Shown here in pieces: positions 22,025-31,444 of a stretch of DNA of 36,269 nt (position 1 is its first letter; every line of letters starts with the position of its first letter). Source of the DNA: Zhongshania aliphaticivorans (lineage in GTDB: Bacteria > Pseudomonadota > Gammaproteobacteria > Pseudomonadales > Spongiibacteraceae); assembly GCF_902705875.1 (NCBI RefSeq), contig NZ_CACSIK010000001.1:297356-333624 (forward strand). The letters run 5' to 3'. The notes beneath the pieces were generated by a model that saw only the letters and a list, made by a program, of their open reading frames with translations, was not told the origin of the DNA and did no database searches. The position numbers and the translations under genes are program-made.

Positions 22025-24160
22025 ATGATCGGGCAGAGCGAAGGGGCAACCTGGATTGCAAAAGAGCTGAGTTGGCTTTCGTTTAATGAGAGAGTGTTGC
22101 AGGAGGCTGCTGATCCAGATGTGCCAGTCATTCAGCGCATTCGATATCTGGGGATTTTTTCTAATAACTTAGATGAATTTTTCCGCGTTCGGGTTGCAGA
22201 TGTGCGGCGTTTGGCGGCATTTTCTTCTCCCTCAAAGCAGGAAGAGTATAAGGTATTACTGGAAGAAATTCGGCAATCGGTAATGAAGTTGCAGCATCGC
22301 TTTGACGCGATGTATCGCGAGAATTTAAAAGAGCTGCGACGCCGTAAAATTTATTTGGTTAATGAGCAGCAGCTTGATACTACCCAAACAGATTTTGTGC
22401 GGCGTTATTTCCATTCCCATATTCAGCAAGAGTTAGTGCCGATTATTCTGGATGATGCCAACCCCATTCCAGAGCTTAACGATGCGTCAATATATTTAGC
22501 GATTAAGTTGAGTAGCGAACAGAGTACGCGTTTTGCGTTACTTGAAATTCCTACTACGCGTCTCGAGCGGTTTATTCGTATCCCCGGCCGAAAAGGGCGC
22601 CGTGGAAAAGTATTAATAGCGTTAGAGAATATGATCAGGGTTTGTTTACCCGATGTTTTTCGTGGGATTTTTCCCATGGATGAAACGGCCGCTTTTACAA
22701 TAAAGCTTACTCGTGATGCTGACTTGGAGTTGGGTGAAGAAGTTACGCATACGTTTGTAGAGAAAATGACGCAAAGTTTGAAGCGTCGTAAAAAAGGCGA
22801 TCCGGTTCGTTTTGTTTACGACAGCGCAATGCCTAATGATTTGCTGGAATATTTGACTAAGCGTTTGGGCTTGGGGCGTTTGGATTCGATGATTCCTGGT
22901 GGGCGCTACCATAACTCAAAAGATTTTATGCGCTTCCCCAACTTAGGGCCTGCGTATCTCGATAATAAGCGCTTGCCGGCCGTGCCTGTGCCGGTTATTG
23001 ATAATGCTGAGAATATTTTAAGCTGTTTGCGAGAGCAGGATATTTTGCTACATTACCCTTACCACAGTTTTAATTACCTCACTGATTTGCTTAAGACGGC
23101 GGCAATTGATCCGCAAGTAAAAAGTATTAAGGCGAGCTTGTATCGTGTGGCTTCAAATTCTCACGTGGTTGATGCCTTATTGAATGCGGTAGCCAATCAC
23201 AAAGAAGTGACGGTAGTGGTTGAGTTGCAGGCGCGTTTTGATGAAGAGGCCAATATTGCCTTGTCTCAGCGGCTTACAGATGGCGGTGTAAACGTTATTT
23301 TGGGCGTCCCGGGTTTGAAAGTTCACAGCAAATTGATTTCTATTGTGCGTCAAGAGGGTAATGTTCAGAAGTATTATTCTCATATTGGCACTGGGAATTT
23401 TAATGAAAAAACCGCGACTATTTATACCGACTTTAGCCTGCTTACTTATGATCAAGCGCTGGGTGACGAGGTAGCAAAAGTTTTTGACTTTATTGCGTAT
23501 AACTACAAGCGCCATGAGTTTAAACATCTTGCGGTGTCACCTTTGAATAGCCGGGATCGAATTCTGGAATTAGTTGAAGGTGAAATTCGCAACGGGAAAA
23601 AGGGCCTTGAATGCGGTATTACTTTAAAGTGCAATAATTTAGTTGACCGTGAGCTAATTGATAAGTTGTATGAAGCGAGTTCAGTTGGGGTTCCGGTTCG
23701 TTTGATTGTGCGAGGTATGTGCTCCTTGGTGCCGGGTGTTAAAGGCTTAAGTGAAAATATTGAAGCCATTAGTATTGTTGATGGGTTTTTAGAGCACCCT
23801 CGTGTTTATGTGTTTCGTAATGCTGGGAAGCCGCGTTATTTTATTTCTTCTGCGGATTTAATGACGCGGAATATAGATTTTCGGGTGGAGGTGACCTGTC
23901 CGGTTTACAGCGAGCCTTTGCAGCAAACATTGCAGTCGATTCTGGATTTGCAGTGGGCTGATAATGTGAAAGCACGCATTTTAGATGCGTCACAAAGTAA
24001 TGCGTTTAAACCCAGAAAGAAGAGCTCTGCAAAAATTCGCTCACAACTGCTTACGCATAAATTCTTGAGTACTGGTAAGTTACCCAGAATGGCTAAGTTA
24101 GATTACCGCTCTAGGGTAAAAGCGAAGGCAAAGCCCGGTAAATCTAAAGCCAAGAAATAG
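22025..24160 (+). CDS. ppk: Polyphosphate kinase 1
   Basis: This enzyme makes polyphosphate from ATP reversibly. At 711 residues it has the usual length. The N-terminal domain begins ELSWLSFNERVLQEAADPDV; then YLGIFSNNLDEFFRVRV. The catalytic C-terminal domains show LKVHSKLISIVRQ with His434 (the autophosphorylated His), YYSHIGTGNFNEKTATIYTD, and FLEHPRVYVF with His591, then ISSADLMTRNIDFRVEV. The C-terminal tail is Lys-rich. RBS AAAGGATGAGTA precedes ATG 22025. Confidence 0.97.
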   Translation: MIGQSEGATWIAKELSWLSFNERVLQEAADPDVPVIQRIRYLGIFSNNLDEFFRVRVADVRRLAAFSSPSKQEEYKVLLEEIRQSVMKLQHRFDAMYRENLKELRRRKIYLVNEQQLDTTQTDFVRRYFHSHIQQELVPIILDDANPIPELNDASIYLAIKLSSEQSTRFALLEIPTTRLERFIRIPGRKGRRGKVLIALENMIRVCLPDVFRGIFPMDETAAFTIKLTRDADLELGEEVTHTFVEKMTQSLKRRKKGDPVRFVYDSAMPNDLLEYLTKRLGLGRLDSMIPGGRYHNSKDFMRFPNLGPAYLDNKRLPAVPVPVIDNAENILSCLREQDILLHYPYHSFNYLTDLLKTAAIDPQVKSIKASLYRVASNSHVVDALLNAVANHKEVTVVVELQARFDEEANIALSQRLTDGGVNVILGVPGLKVHSKLISIVRQEGNVQKYYSHIGTGNFNEKTATIYTDFSLLTYDQALGDEVAKVFDFIAYNYKRHEFKHLAVSPLNSRDRILELVEGEIRNGKKGLECGITLKCNNLVDRELIDKLYEASSVGVPVRLIVRGMCSLVPGVKGLSENIEAISIVDGFLEHPRVYVFRNAGKPRYFISSADLMTRNIDFRVEVTCPVYSEPLQQTLQSILDLQWADNVKARILDASQSNAFKPRKKSSAKIRSQLLTHKFLSTGKLPRMAKLDYRSRVKAKAKPGKSKAKK

Positions 24161-24169
24161 GCGGTTTGT

Positions 24170-24793
24170 CTATTGGCGTATGATCAGCAGCTCGCCGCTG
24201 AGTTTTTTTGGGCTGCTGATTTCACGCGTTAGTAATTCTGCGTTAAATGCCTTTTGGCAGCGTTTTGCTAGTTTGTGGAATGGTGAGCGGCCAGGGTCGG
24301 CGATAATGATGGTGCCTACGCCCGCGTCTAACGCTGCCTCTATGGCGGAATACAGTGGTTTGACTAGATTGTCCCAAAAGCAAATGTCGCCACCCAGCAT
24401 ATGGCTGTGACCTTTTAGGTCAGCTGGCTTTAGGTGTTCGTAGCGTGCTGTGCGATTGCTTATTTTGACATCGTTAAGCAGTGCGTGGGCTTCCAGGTAG
24501 GGGAAAACATGCTCATCGGCATCAACGGCGGTCACTTTCGCCTTAAAGTGCTGTGCGCATGAAATACCCAATATGCCCCAGCCACAGCCAATCTCGGTCA
24601 TTTTAGCCTTTTTCTTGGGTGGGTTTTCGAGTAGGTAGTCCATGATCAAGAACGAGGATCCCCAGACTTGGTAGCCGTGTATTTCTGGCCCTGGTAATGC
24701 TCTTTGCATTCGGCGAATCAGTTTGTGCTTTTTCTTTAAAATGAGGATGTCGTTAACAATACTGATATCTTTTAAGGCCGGGTGCGCAGTCAT
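24170..24793 (-). CDS. Class I SAM-dependent methyltransferase
   Basis: A 207-residue methyltransferase. Motif I is MTEIGCGWGILGISCA, followed by the acidic motif II VTAVDADEHVFPYLEAHA. GTIIIADPGRSPFHKLAKRC near the C-terminus is the usual post-motif strand. The layout resembles the lysine-methyltransferase (methyltransferase 16/ETFB-like) group; the substrate is unknown. It ends 9 bases from the convergent ppk stop. Confidence 0.85.
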   Translation of the reverse strand: MTAHPALKDISIVNDILILKKKHKLIRRMQRALPGPEIHGYQVWGSSFLIMDYLLENPPKKKAKMTEIGCGWGILGISCAQHFKAKVTAVDADEHVFPYLEAHALLNDVKISNRTARYEHLKPADLKGHSHMLGGDICFWDNLVKPLYSAIEAALDAGVGTIIIADPGRSPFHKLAKRCQKAFNAELLTREISSPKKLSGELLIIRQ

Positions 24794-24825
24794 TACGGGT
24801 TAGTGTCCTTTGTGGCGAGTGCGAT

Positions 24826-25323
24826 TTAGCGGAATTGTTTGGGGCGGATAATTCCTGAGAGCTTTGCGCTATCGGCTCTGAGTTGGTCCCAGTATTCAAT
24901 ATTGATTTCTAGTTCAATGAAGGTGCAGGTGCCTATATGGCCAATTTTACCGTCGTATAAGTAATTGGCGAGATCGGCAAGCGCGGGGTTGTGACCAATA
25001 AGTAGGGCGCGCTCTATCGACTGCGGCAGTTCTTTTAGCCAGGACTGTAGTTCTTCTGCTTCAAAAGTATAAATGGCACTTTCGTGAACAATCTCGGCAC
25101 TGTCAAATACATTGGCGCATGCTTGAAAGCGCTTGAGGGTGTCTTGGGCGCGACGTGCGGGGCTGCAATAAACGTGACTAAAGTGATGTTCACTACGCTG
25201 TAGCTCGTTGGCGATGAGCTGGCAGTCCTTTTTGCCACGCTTGGAAATAGGGCGGTCGGCGTCAGAAATCTCGTCGTCGTCCCAGTCGGATTTTGCGTGG
25301 CGGAGCAAATAAAGCGTTTTCAT
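24826..25323 (-). CDS. sixA: SixA-type phosphohistidine phosphatase
   Basis: A 165-residue histidine phosphatase of the SixA group. The RH(G/A) motif LYLLRHAKSDWDDDE lies at the N-terminus, and the second catalytic His is in ALLIGHNPALADLANYL. SPARRAQDTLKRF is the typical Arg-containing middle motif. Enteric SixA dephosphorylates phosphohistidine on signalling or PTS proteins; the target here is unknown. ATG 25323 is selected because family members begin at the MKTLYLLRHAK strand. Confidence 0.9.
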   Translation of the reverse strand: MKTLYLLRHAKSDWDDDEISDADRPISKRGKKDCQLIANELQRSEHHFSHVYCSPARRAQDTLKRFQACANVFDSAEIVHESAIYTFEAEELQSWLKELPQSIERALLIGHNPALADLANYLYDGKIGHIGTCTFIELEINIEYWDQLRADSAKLSGIIRPKQFR

Positions 25324-25345
25324 TAGCGGGCGTGGGTGGCTCGTG

Positions 25346-25822
25346 TTAGTTATGGTCGCGCACAATGCGCATTTTCTGTCGTTCCCAGTCTCGGTTCTTC
25401 TCAGTTTCACGTTTATCGTGATCCTGCTTACCTTTGGCTAGGCATATTTCAGCTTTTACTAAGTGTTTTTTCCAATACAGGGCAGTGCACACACAGGTGT
25501 AGCCTTTTTGTTGAACGGCCTCTTGCAGTTTGCTCAGTTCTTTTGCATGTAGCAAGAGTTTACGTGTGCGGGTTGGGTCTGTGACAAAGTGGGTGGATGC
25601 ACTCAGTAATGGGGTGATGTTACAGCCGAGTAAAAACGCCTCACCGTCTTTAAGAAAGACGTAAGTGTCGGTAATTTGGATTTTACCCTGGCGCAGACTT
25701 TTGACCTCCCAGCCGTGAAGCACTAAACCGGCTTCAAACTTATCCGTGAGGCTGTAGTCATGGCGCGCCTTTTTGTTTTGGGCGATGGTACTGCTGGTGT
25801 TTTTAGGTTTCTTTTTGCTCAT
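25346..25822 (-). CDS. smpB: tmRNA-binding protein SmpB
   Basis: A 158-residue partner of tmRNA in ribosome rescue. Conserved segments are [49 protein letters not shown] and [17 protein letters not shown], with the basic C-terminal tail ([17 protein letters not shown]) that enters the mRNA channel. ATG 25822 (MSKKKPKNT) is the family-typical start. Its RNA partner ssrA lies 5 kb away. Confidence 0.97.
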   Translation of the reverse strand: MSKKKPKNTSSTIAQNKKARHDYSLTDKFEAGLVLHGWEVKSLRQGKIQITDTYVFLKDGEAFLLGCNITPLLSASTHFVTDPTRTRKLLLHAKELSKLQEAVQQKGYTCVCTALYWKKHLVKAEICLAKGKQDHDKRETEKNRDWERQKMRIVRDHN

Positions 25823-25913
25823 GGTGGCGATTATAGAGGGAGTTGCTGGCAAAACCTATTGGGGTCAGGTAAAAAGACCGCTGCTTTGCAAAAATTGATG
25901 TTACCGACGGCAT

Positions 25914-27284
25914 ATGGCTTTAAAAAAACGAAAAATACAAGGTATCTGGGCCAGTCGGTGGACGTTTCTGGCGGCGGCTACTGGCTTGGTGGTCAGTTTA
26001 GGCAATTTCTGGAGGACACCACAGGAGCTTGGCGAGAATGGTGGGGGTGCATACCTTATTGTGTACATCGCCTGCTTATTCTTTGTGATGTTGCCAATTG
26101 CGGTGGCTGAGGTGCGTATTGCTGTGCGCGCTCGCGGGAACCCAGTTCATGCCATGGATCAGGTCGCACACTACGCAAAGGCAAGTAAACATTGGTCGCT
26201 GGTCGCTCAGCTGGCTTGTATAGGTGCCTTGTTATTAGCGGTCAATTATTCAATGGTTTCCGGCTGGTTACTGGCTTATGTGGTCAAAATGGCTTCTGGG
26301 CTGATGGATGCCGCTAGTTTGGATTTGGTTGCGGCAGAGTTTCAGGCTCTTTTGGCCTCGCCTGAAGAGATGCGATTTTGGCAGCAAGTATTTTTGTTGA
26401 TGGCGATTGTTTTATCCGCTTTAAATGTGGTGCGTGGCATGGCGGCTGTGCTCAGGGTGATATTGCCGATATTGCTGTTGGTGTTACTGGGCTTGCTTTA
26501 TTACGGTTATGCTTTGGGTGATTTTCAATCTGCGCTGCACTGGATGTTTGATTTGCGTGTTGAAGATTTAACCTTGCGAAGTGTGTTTTCTGCATTGCAG
26601 CATGCTTTTTATACCTTGTGTATAGGTACTGCTGCATTGATGGCTTACGGTGCTTACTTTCCCTCAGGTCGCTCGGTGGCGCGTCAGTTAATCGCATTGG
26701 CGGTGTTTGATGTGGTGGTGCTGGTTGTGGCGGGCGTGGCTATTTTGGCGCTTGTGTTTGATCAGCATATTGTGCCGGGGTCTGGTCCTGCCTTGTTGTT
26801 TATTAGCCTACCATTTTCTTTTGGGAATTTGGTGTTTGGTGATATTGCCGGTACTGCTTTTTATTTGCTGCTGTTTATCTTGTCGCTGACCACGGTGGTT
26901 GCGCTGATGGAACCCGTGGTTGCGTATTTGGTTGAGCGCTGGGGAGTGTTTCGTTGGTTGGCGGCGATATTGGTCGGCAGCTTGGTGTTTATAGTAAGCG
27001 ATCTAGCGATGCTATCAATGTCGGCAGAGTCGGAAATGCGATGGTTATCGCGAAGCTTAATGGAGTGGCTAGATATTGCAGCGGCAAATATTATTTTGCC
27101 GCTTTGTACGTGGTGTTTTGTTTTGTTTGCCGGCTGGCGGGTGCCAAGGCTGGTGTACGGTGTGCGCGATGGCTGGTTGGAGAGGGTGTTTTTTTGGCTT
27201 TGGCAGGCCTTGTTGCGGTATATTGCGCCGCCTGCTGTGTTAGCAGTGTTGGTTATTGGTTTATATTTGCGGCTCACTGAGTAA
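25914..27284 (+). CDS. Sodium-dependent transporter of the NSS/SNF family
   Basis: A 456-residue inner-membrane transporter with about 11 hydrophobic helices. The family signature in TM1 is WASRWTFLAAATGLVVSLGN followed by FWRTPQELGENGGGAYLIVY, which forms the sodium and substrate site in LeuT-like proteins. The substrate, probably an amino acid, cannot be read from sequence. It is divergent from smpB with 91 bp between; its stop lies 37 bases before the ratA start. Confidence 0.9.
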   Translation: MALKKRKIQGIWASRWTFLAAATGLVVSLGNFWRTPQELGENGGGAYLIVYIACLFFVMLPIAVAEVRIAVRARGNPVHAMDQVAHYAKASKHWSLVAQLACIGALLLAVNYSMVSGWLLAYVVKMASGLMDAASLDLVAAEFQALLASPEEMRFWQQVFLLMAIVLSALNVVRGMAAVLRVILPILLLVLLGLLYYGYALGDFQSALHWMFDLRVEDLTLRSVFSALQHAFYTLCIGTAALMAYGAYFPSGRSVARQLIALAVFDVVVLVVAGVAILALVFDQHIVPGSGPALLFISLPFSFGNLVFGDIAGTAFYLLLFILSLTTVVALMEPVVAYLVERWGVFRWLAAILVGSLVFIVSDLAMLSMSAESEMRWLSRSLMEWLDIAAANIILPLCTWCFVLFAGWRVPRLVYGVRDGWLERVFFWLWQALLRYIAPPAVLAVLVIGLYLRLTE

Positions 27285-27321
27285 ATTTTGCTTATGTGTG
27301 CAAATGATTCAGGGCTTCCTT

Positions 27322-27756
27322 ATGAATGAAATTCGACGCAGTGCTTTATTGCCATATCCTGCGGAGGTTATTTATCGGCTGATAAATGATATTGAGGCTT
27401 ATCCGCAGTATATGGACGGTTGTGTCGGTGCCGAGGTGTTGGCGCGAAGCGATGATGCAATGGATGCGCGTTTGGATTTGTCGCGCGCGGGTATCCGGTT
27501 AAGTTTTGTTACACGCAATACATTAACGCCTGATCGCAGCGTGAAGCTGACCTTGCTAGAAGGGCCATTTGAAAATTTGAGTGGCGAGTGGACGTTATTA
27601 CCGCTAGGTGCAGATGCATGTAAAGTGAGTTTGCATTTACAATTTGTGCTGACAAATAGCTTGGTTGGCGCGGCCACGCGCCAGTTATTTAATGCAGTGG
27701 CAAATAATTTGGTTGATGCCCTTGTGAAAAGAGCGAATGAACAATATGGAAAATAA
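27322..27756 (+). CDS. ratA: RatA/Coq10-family START-domain protein
   Basis: A 144-residue protein of the polyketide-cyclase/START fold. NEIRRSALLPYPAEVIYRLI, then DIEAYPQYMDGCVGAEVL, and the C-terminal helix QLFNAVANNLVDALVKRAN are characteristic. In E. coli RatA was reported as a 50S-binding inhibitor of subunit joining; the family also includes Coq10-like quinone-binding proteins. ATG 27322 is chosen as family-typical (AGGGCTTCCTT leader). It overlaps rnfH by 20 bases. Confidence 0.9.
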   Translation: MNEIRRSALLPYPAEVIYRLINDIEAYPQYMDGCVGAEVLARSDDAMDARLDLSRAGIRLSFVTRNTLTPDRSVKLTLLEGPFENLSGEWTLLPLGADACKVSLHLQFVLTNSLVGAATRQLFNAVANNLVDALVKRANEQYGK

Positions 27757-28063
27757 AAATAGTACTATTCATGTAGAGGTGGCCTACGCCCTACCAGATA
27801 GGCAGCGAATTGTTGCCTTAGAAGTTCCAGAAGGGTGTACGGTACGTGAGGCGGCTTTACAGTCTGGTCTTGATAAGCAATTTGCTGGTTTGGATCTGGC
27901 CACAGCGGATTTAGGTGTTTTTGGTAAGTCTGTAGGCGCGCCGGATTCCCAACCCTTGAAAAGCGGTGAGCGCGTTGAAATATACCGTCCTCTCATTGCG
28001 GACCCCAAAGAAGTCCGCAAGCAGCGAGCCGCCAAAGTAAAGGCTCGCAAAGAGGCTCAGTAA
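27737..28063 (+). CDS. rnfH: RnfH-family ubiquitin-like protein
   Basis: A 108-residue beta-grasp protein: IHVEVAYALPDRQRIVALEV, then VPEGCTVREAALQSGL, then VGAPDSQPLKSGERVEIYRP and a basic tail (RKQRAAKVKARKEAQ). It lies next to ratA in many gammaproteobacteria. The function is unknown. ATG 27746 is a close alternative start. The stop directly abuts the convergent bamE stop. Confidence 0.92.
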   Translation: MNNMENKNSTIHVEVAYALPDRQRIVALEVPEGCTVREAALQSGLDKQFAGLDLATADLGVFGKSVGAPDSQPLKSGERVEIYRPLIADPKEVRKQRAAKVKARKEAQ

Positions 28064-28441
28064 CTACTCGCTGTCGGAGGTGATTTCAGTTTCGACGTCG
28101 GTGGTCGCTGCAGCGCTTGGCTTGATGTCAGTGGTGAATTCACTAAGCAAGTCATCTTTAAAGATGACGGTGAGTTGGTGGTGCTCTTTCTTTTCATTAT
28201 TGGGGTCATTTAGGGTATAAATGTAATCCCAGCGGTTTGGGCTGAATGTGTCGCGCACCAGTGGTGTGCCCATGACGTATTCAACCTGGCTGCGGGTCAT
28301 ACCGATCTTTAATTGGTCTACCATTTCTTGGGTGATAATGTTGCCCTGGTCAATGGGAAGTCGGTATACACCAGGAAATTCCAGAGAGCTGCAGGCGGCC
28401 AAGGATACGAGCAGGCAGGCTGTGGCAAGTTGTCTATACAT
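28064..28441 (-). CDS. bamE: Outer membrane assembly lipoprotein BamE
   Basis: A 125-residue lipoprotein of the Bam complex that inserts beta-barrel proteins in the outer membrane. The signal peptide with lipobox LAAC (MYRQLATACLLVSLAACSS) is followed by the SmpA/OmlA domain: VDQLKIGMTRSQVEYVMGTP, WDYIYTLNDPNNEKKEH. It has an acidic C-terminal tail. It is divergent from fur with about 75 bp between. Confidence 0.95.
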   Translation of the reverse strand: MYRQLATACLLVSLAACSSLEFPGVYRLPIDQGNIITQEMVDQLKIGMTRSQVEYVMGTPLVRDTFSPNRWDYIYTLNDPNNEKKEHHQLTVIFKDDLLSEFTTDIKPSAAATTDVETEITSDSE

Positions 28442-28516
28442 GCTAAGGGTTCCAATCGCTTATAGAGGCGTGGGATAATAGCGCAAACCCAATCTCAACG
28501 CTAAGGTCCAGGGCAT

Positions 28517-28933
28517 ATGTCTATAGAAAATCAAGAGCTTCGTAAAGCGGGACTCAAAGTTACTTTACCCAGAGTAAAGATTTTACAGCTACTGGAGCAG
28601 GCTGAGAGCGATAATCAGCATTTTAGCGCTGAAGATGTCTATCGTGCATTGATGGAGTCTGGTGAAGACGTCGGATTGGCGACTGTGTACCGTGTCTTAA
28701 CTCAGTTTGAGGCGGCGGGCTTGGTGACGCGGCATAATTTTGAAACGGGTCATTCGGTGTTTGAATTAGAGAAGGGTGATCATCACGACCATATTGTATG
28801 TATGGAGACGGGTGACGTTATCGAGTTTTTCGACGAGGTGATCGAGTCTCGTCAGCATCAGCTGGTTGAAGAGCGTGGTTATGAATTAGTGGATCACAGC
28901 TTGGTGTTGTACGTGCGTCCTAAAAAGAGTTAA
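28517..28933 (+). CDS. fur: Ferric uptake regulator Fur
   Basis: A 138-residue iron-responsive repressor. The winged helix shows LPRVKILQLLEQ, AEDVYRALMESGEDVGLATV, YRVLTQFEAAGLV. Metal-site His are in KGDHHDHIVC and the C-terminal dimer domain follows (IVCMETGDVIEFFDEVIESR). The CxxC structural zinc motif of E. coli Fur is replaced by C-x-x-x-G here, as in Pseudomonas-type Fur. Position next to bamE is conserved. Confidence 0.96.
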   Translation: MSIENQELRKAGLKVTLPRVKILQLLEQAESDNQHFSAEDVYRALMESGEDVGLATVYRVLTQFEAAGLVTRHNFETGHSVFELEKGDHHDHIVCMETGDVIEFFDEVIESRQHQLVEERGYELVDHSLVLYVRPKKS

Positions 28934-28953
28934 TGACAGCTTGGCTCTATTGG

Positions 28954-28976
28954 AGGCGGCTTAGGCCGCCTTTGTT
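28954..28976. terminator. Bidirectional hairpin between fur and recN
   Basis: AGGCGGC (28954-28960) and GCCGCCT (28965-28971) form a strong stem with loop TTAG. It lies between the convergent ends of fur and recN. The T-tract is short (TTTGTT). Confidence 0.6.
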
Positions 28977-28998
28977 GTATCTGGGCTGTTGTAAGTCT

Positions 28999-30666
28999 TT
29001 AGTGTTGAGTGCCCAGCATTTCTTTGGCGTGGGCCAGGGTATTTTCGGTAATAGCTATGCCGCCTAGCATTCGTGCAATTTCTTCGATTTTTTGATTTTC
29101 CTCTAGTGGTTCTAGGCTGGTTGTTAGCTTGGCTTTGCTGCCGACTTTTTGGACTTTGATGTGGTGGTCGCCTTGGCTTGCTACTTGCGGCTGATGTGTG
29201 ACACAGAGTACTTGGCTGCGTTTACCTAGTGCATTGAGTAATTGGCCAACAATTTCAGCGGTAGCACCGCCGATGCCGACGTCAATCTCGTCAAATACCA
29301 CCGTTGGAATGGCGGCTACTTGCGCGGTAATGACCTGAATGGCAAGGCTGATACGTGACAATTCGCCGCCGGATGCAATTTTGCTCAGCGGGCCTTTTGC
29401 TGTTGTAGGATTGGTACTGATTAATATTTCGATATCTTCTTGGCCGTGACTGTGGGGCTCATCGTGACTTAATGGGTGCATGGCAAATTCAATTTCGCAG
29501 TGTTTCATGGCCAGTGCCTGCAGCTGCTTTTCTATGCCTTGTTTCATCAGTTTGGCTGCTTTCTCACGCTTTTTGCTCAGCGAGGTGGATGTCGTTAAGT
29601 ATGCTTTAAGGGCTTGGTCCTGTTCTTTGCTCAGCTGCTCTATTTTTTCATCGCTAGCATTTAAAGCTTCGAGCTGCTGTTCTAGGGTGTTTTGGAGGTC
29701 CGGAAGGTCATCAGCCTGGATTCGGTGTTTGCGTGCAGTTTGGTAGATGGCGTCAAGTCGTGTTTCGACTTCCGTTAGGCGCTCTGGGTCGAGTTCGGTG
29801 TCATCAATGACGCGTTGTAGTTCGCTCGCGGCTTCTTCAATTTGAATTCGCGCGCTCTCTAAAAGTTGGGCCGCGTTATTCTGAGAGTTACTTTGGTGCT
29901 GGCTGCTTTGTAGTGAAGACAGGGCTTGGTGAATAATGCCCATGGCGTTAACTTCGCCCTCGCGGCAGAGATTAAGGCTGTGATGGTTGGCGGTAAGAAT
30001 TTGCTCGGCATTGGCTAATTGTTTTTGCAGATTTTCTAGTTCGTCGACCTCACCGGGTTTTAGGTCAAGGCGATGCAGCTCTTCAAGCTGGTAGCGCAAG
30101 AGTTGTTCTTGTGCGTTTTGCTCGGCTAAATTTGCTTCTAGTTCGGCGAGGGTTTTGGTACTGCGCTGGTAGTGTTGGCAGTGTTCATTGACTTGCTTTG
30201 CTAGCTCCGTGGTGCCTGCGTAAGCGTCTAATAACTCGCGTTGGTAAGATTTTTTGAGTAGTGATTGGTGAGCGTGCTGACTGTGAATGTCGATGAGCAG
30301 GCTGCCGAGTCCGCGAATGTCTTGCAATGTTGCGGGCTGACCGTTGATGTAGGCGCGTGAGCGACCGTCGGCGGTAATCACCCGCCTAAGCATACACTCA
30401 TTACTGTCATCTAAATCACGTTCTTCTAGCCATTTGTGGGCGGCTGGAATGTCGCTGATGTCAAATAGGGCATGAATATCTGCACGATCACTTCCATTGC
30501 GGACAATATTGCTATCGGCTCGGTCGCCCAGTGCCAGGCCAAGCGCATCTAGCATAATGGATTTACCCGCGCCGGTTTCACCGGTTAGTACGGTCATTCC
30601 AGCCTTGAGCTCAATGTCGAGGTGCTCGGTAATGGCGTAATTACTGATATTGAGGTTGCTCAGCAT
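28999..30666 (-). CDS. recN: DNA repair protein RecN
   Basis: A 555-residue SMC-like ATPase for double-strand break repair. MLSNLNISNYAITEHLDIEL and Walker A LTGETGAGKSIMLDALGLAL open the protein. A long coiled coil (about 150-380) follows, then the ABC signature SKIASGGELSRISLAIQVI, Walker B PTVVFDEIDVGIGG and LCVTHQPQVASQG. ATG 30666 is the family start; the frame extends upstream without family sequence. A LexA box precedes it. Confidence 0.96.
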   Translation of the reverse strand: MLSNLNISNYAITEHLDIELKAGMTVLTGETGAGKSIMLDALGLALGDRADSNIVRNGSDRADIHALFDISDIPAAHKWLEERDLDDSNECMLRRVITADGRSRAYINGQPATLQDIRGLGSLLIDIHSQHAHQSLLKKSYQRELLDAYAGTTELAKQVNEHCQHYQRSTKTLAELEANLAEQNAQEQLLRYQLEELHRLDLKPGEVDELENLQKQLANAEQILTANHHSLNLCREGEVNAMGIIHQALSSLQSSQHQSNSQNNAAQLLESARIQIEEAASELQRVIDDTELDPERLTEVETRLDAIYQTARKHRIQADDLPDLQNTLEQQLEALNASDEKIEQLSKEQDQALKAYLTTSTSLSKKREKAAKLMKQGIEKQLQALAMKHCEIEFAMHPLSHDEPHSHGQEDIEILISTNPTTAKGPLSKIASGGELSRISLAIQVITAQVAAIPTVVFDEIDVGIGGATAEIVGQLLNALGKRSQVLCVTHQPQVASQGDHHIKVQKVGSKAKLTTSLEPLEENQKIEEIARMLGGIAITENTLAHAKEMLGTQH

Positions 30667-30694
30667 GATGGTCGCTCGCTGTCGTACAAGTTGT

Positions 30695-30710
30695 CTGTAT
30701 GTATATACAG
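30695..30710. promoter_or_regulatory. LexA (SOS) box of recN
   Basis: CTGTATGTATATACAG matches the CTGT-N8-ACAG consensus, with one base differing from a perfect CTGTATATATATACAG palindrome. It lies 29 bp upstream of the recN start codon, where it would cover the promoter. Confidence 0.9.
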
Positions 30711-30769
30711 TAAAGTACTGCTGCTCGATGCAGCCGTCAATCGCTTGATGTAAAAATATTGGAAATTGC

Positions 30770-30798
30770 CTTGAATTACTTGCGCTAAGCCCCATATA
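30770..30798 (+). promoter_or_regulatory. Sigma-32 heat-shock promoter of grpE
   Basis: CTTGAA (30770-30775), 14-bp spacer, CCCCATATA (30790-30798). This fits the RpoH consensus (CTTGAA, 13-16, CCCCATNT) nearly perfectly and lies 57 bp before the probable grpE start. Confidence 0.85.
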
Positions 30799-30854
30799 CG
30801 CGACAACGCGGAAAATGTCCGCAAGACCTATTGGATGTGACGGAGATTGGGTAC

Positions 30855-31415
30855 GTGACAGAGGAACAAGATAAAGCAGCAATGCAGGATGAAGATATTC
30901 AGCCTGACGAGCAGCAAGAGGACGTTGAATTGAGTGGCGAGCTGGGGCCAAGCTTGGAAGAGCAGCTTGAAGCGGCCAAACAGGCGGTTGTTGATGCGCA
31001 GGAGCAGTCGTTACGGGCGGTAGCTGAGGCGCAGAATATTCGGCGTCGCGCTGAAAAAGATGCCGAGAATGCACGTAAGTTTGCGCTCGAGAAGTTTGCT
31101 GGAGATATGCTGCCGGTTGTCGATAACTTGGATCGTGCATTGGCCTCTGCAGATGTTGAAGATGAAGCCTTAAAACCTATTTTAGAGGGTGTAGAGCTGA
31201 CTCGAAAAACATTGGTAGATGCGTTGGCGCGTCACAATGTTGAGCAGTTGAACCCTGTTGGCGAGCCCTTTGATCCCGAGTATCACGAAGCGATGGCAAT
31301 GGTCCCTAACCCGGACGTGGAGCCTAACTCTGTGATGGATGTGATGCAGAAGGGGTACACCTTGAATGGCCGCTTGCTGCGTGCAGCGATGGTCGTGATT
31401 GCTAAAGCGCCCTAA
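30855..31415 (+). CDS. grpE: Nucleotide exchange factor GrpE
   Basis: This DnaK cochaperone releases ADP and has 186 residues from GTG 30855. That start is preferred because GGAG (30842-30845) lies 9 bases upstream; in-frame TTG 30831 and GTG 30837 are alternatives. An acidic N-terminus is followed by a long coiled coil ([40 protein letters not shown]) and the conserved beta domain ([40 protein letters not shown]). Confidence 0.94.
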   Translation: MTEEQDKAAMQDEDIQPDEQQEDVELSGELGPSLEEQLEAAKQAVVDAQEQSLRAVAEAQNIRRRAEKDAENARKFALEKFAGDMLPVVDNLDRALASADVEDEALKPILEGVELTRKTLVDALARHNVEQLNPVGEPFDPEYHEAMAMVPNPDVEPNSVMDVMQKGYTLNGRLLRAAMVVIAKAP

Positions 31416-31444
31416 GTAAATTTAGTAAAAACAGGCTATGTCCC

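Noticed and set aside
30667..31140. N-terminal extension of recN by 158 codons
   Set aside because: The extension crosses the LexA box and the grpE promoter and has no RecN-like sequence; family members start at MLSNLNISN.
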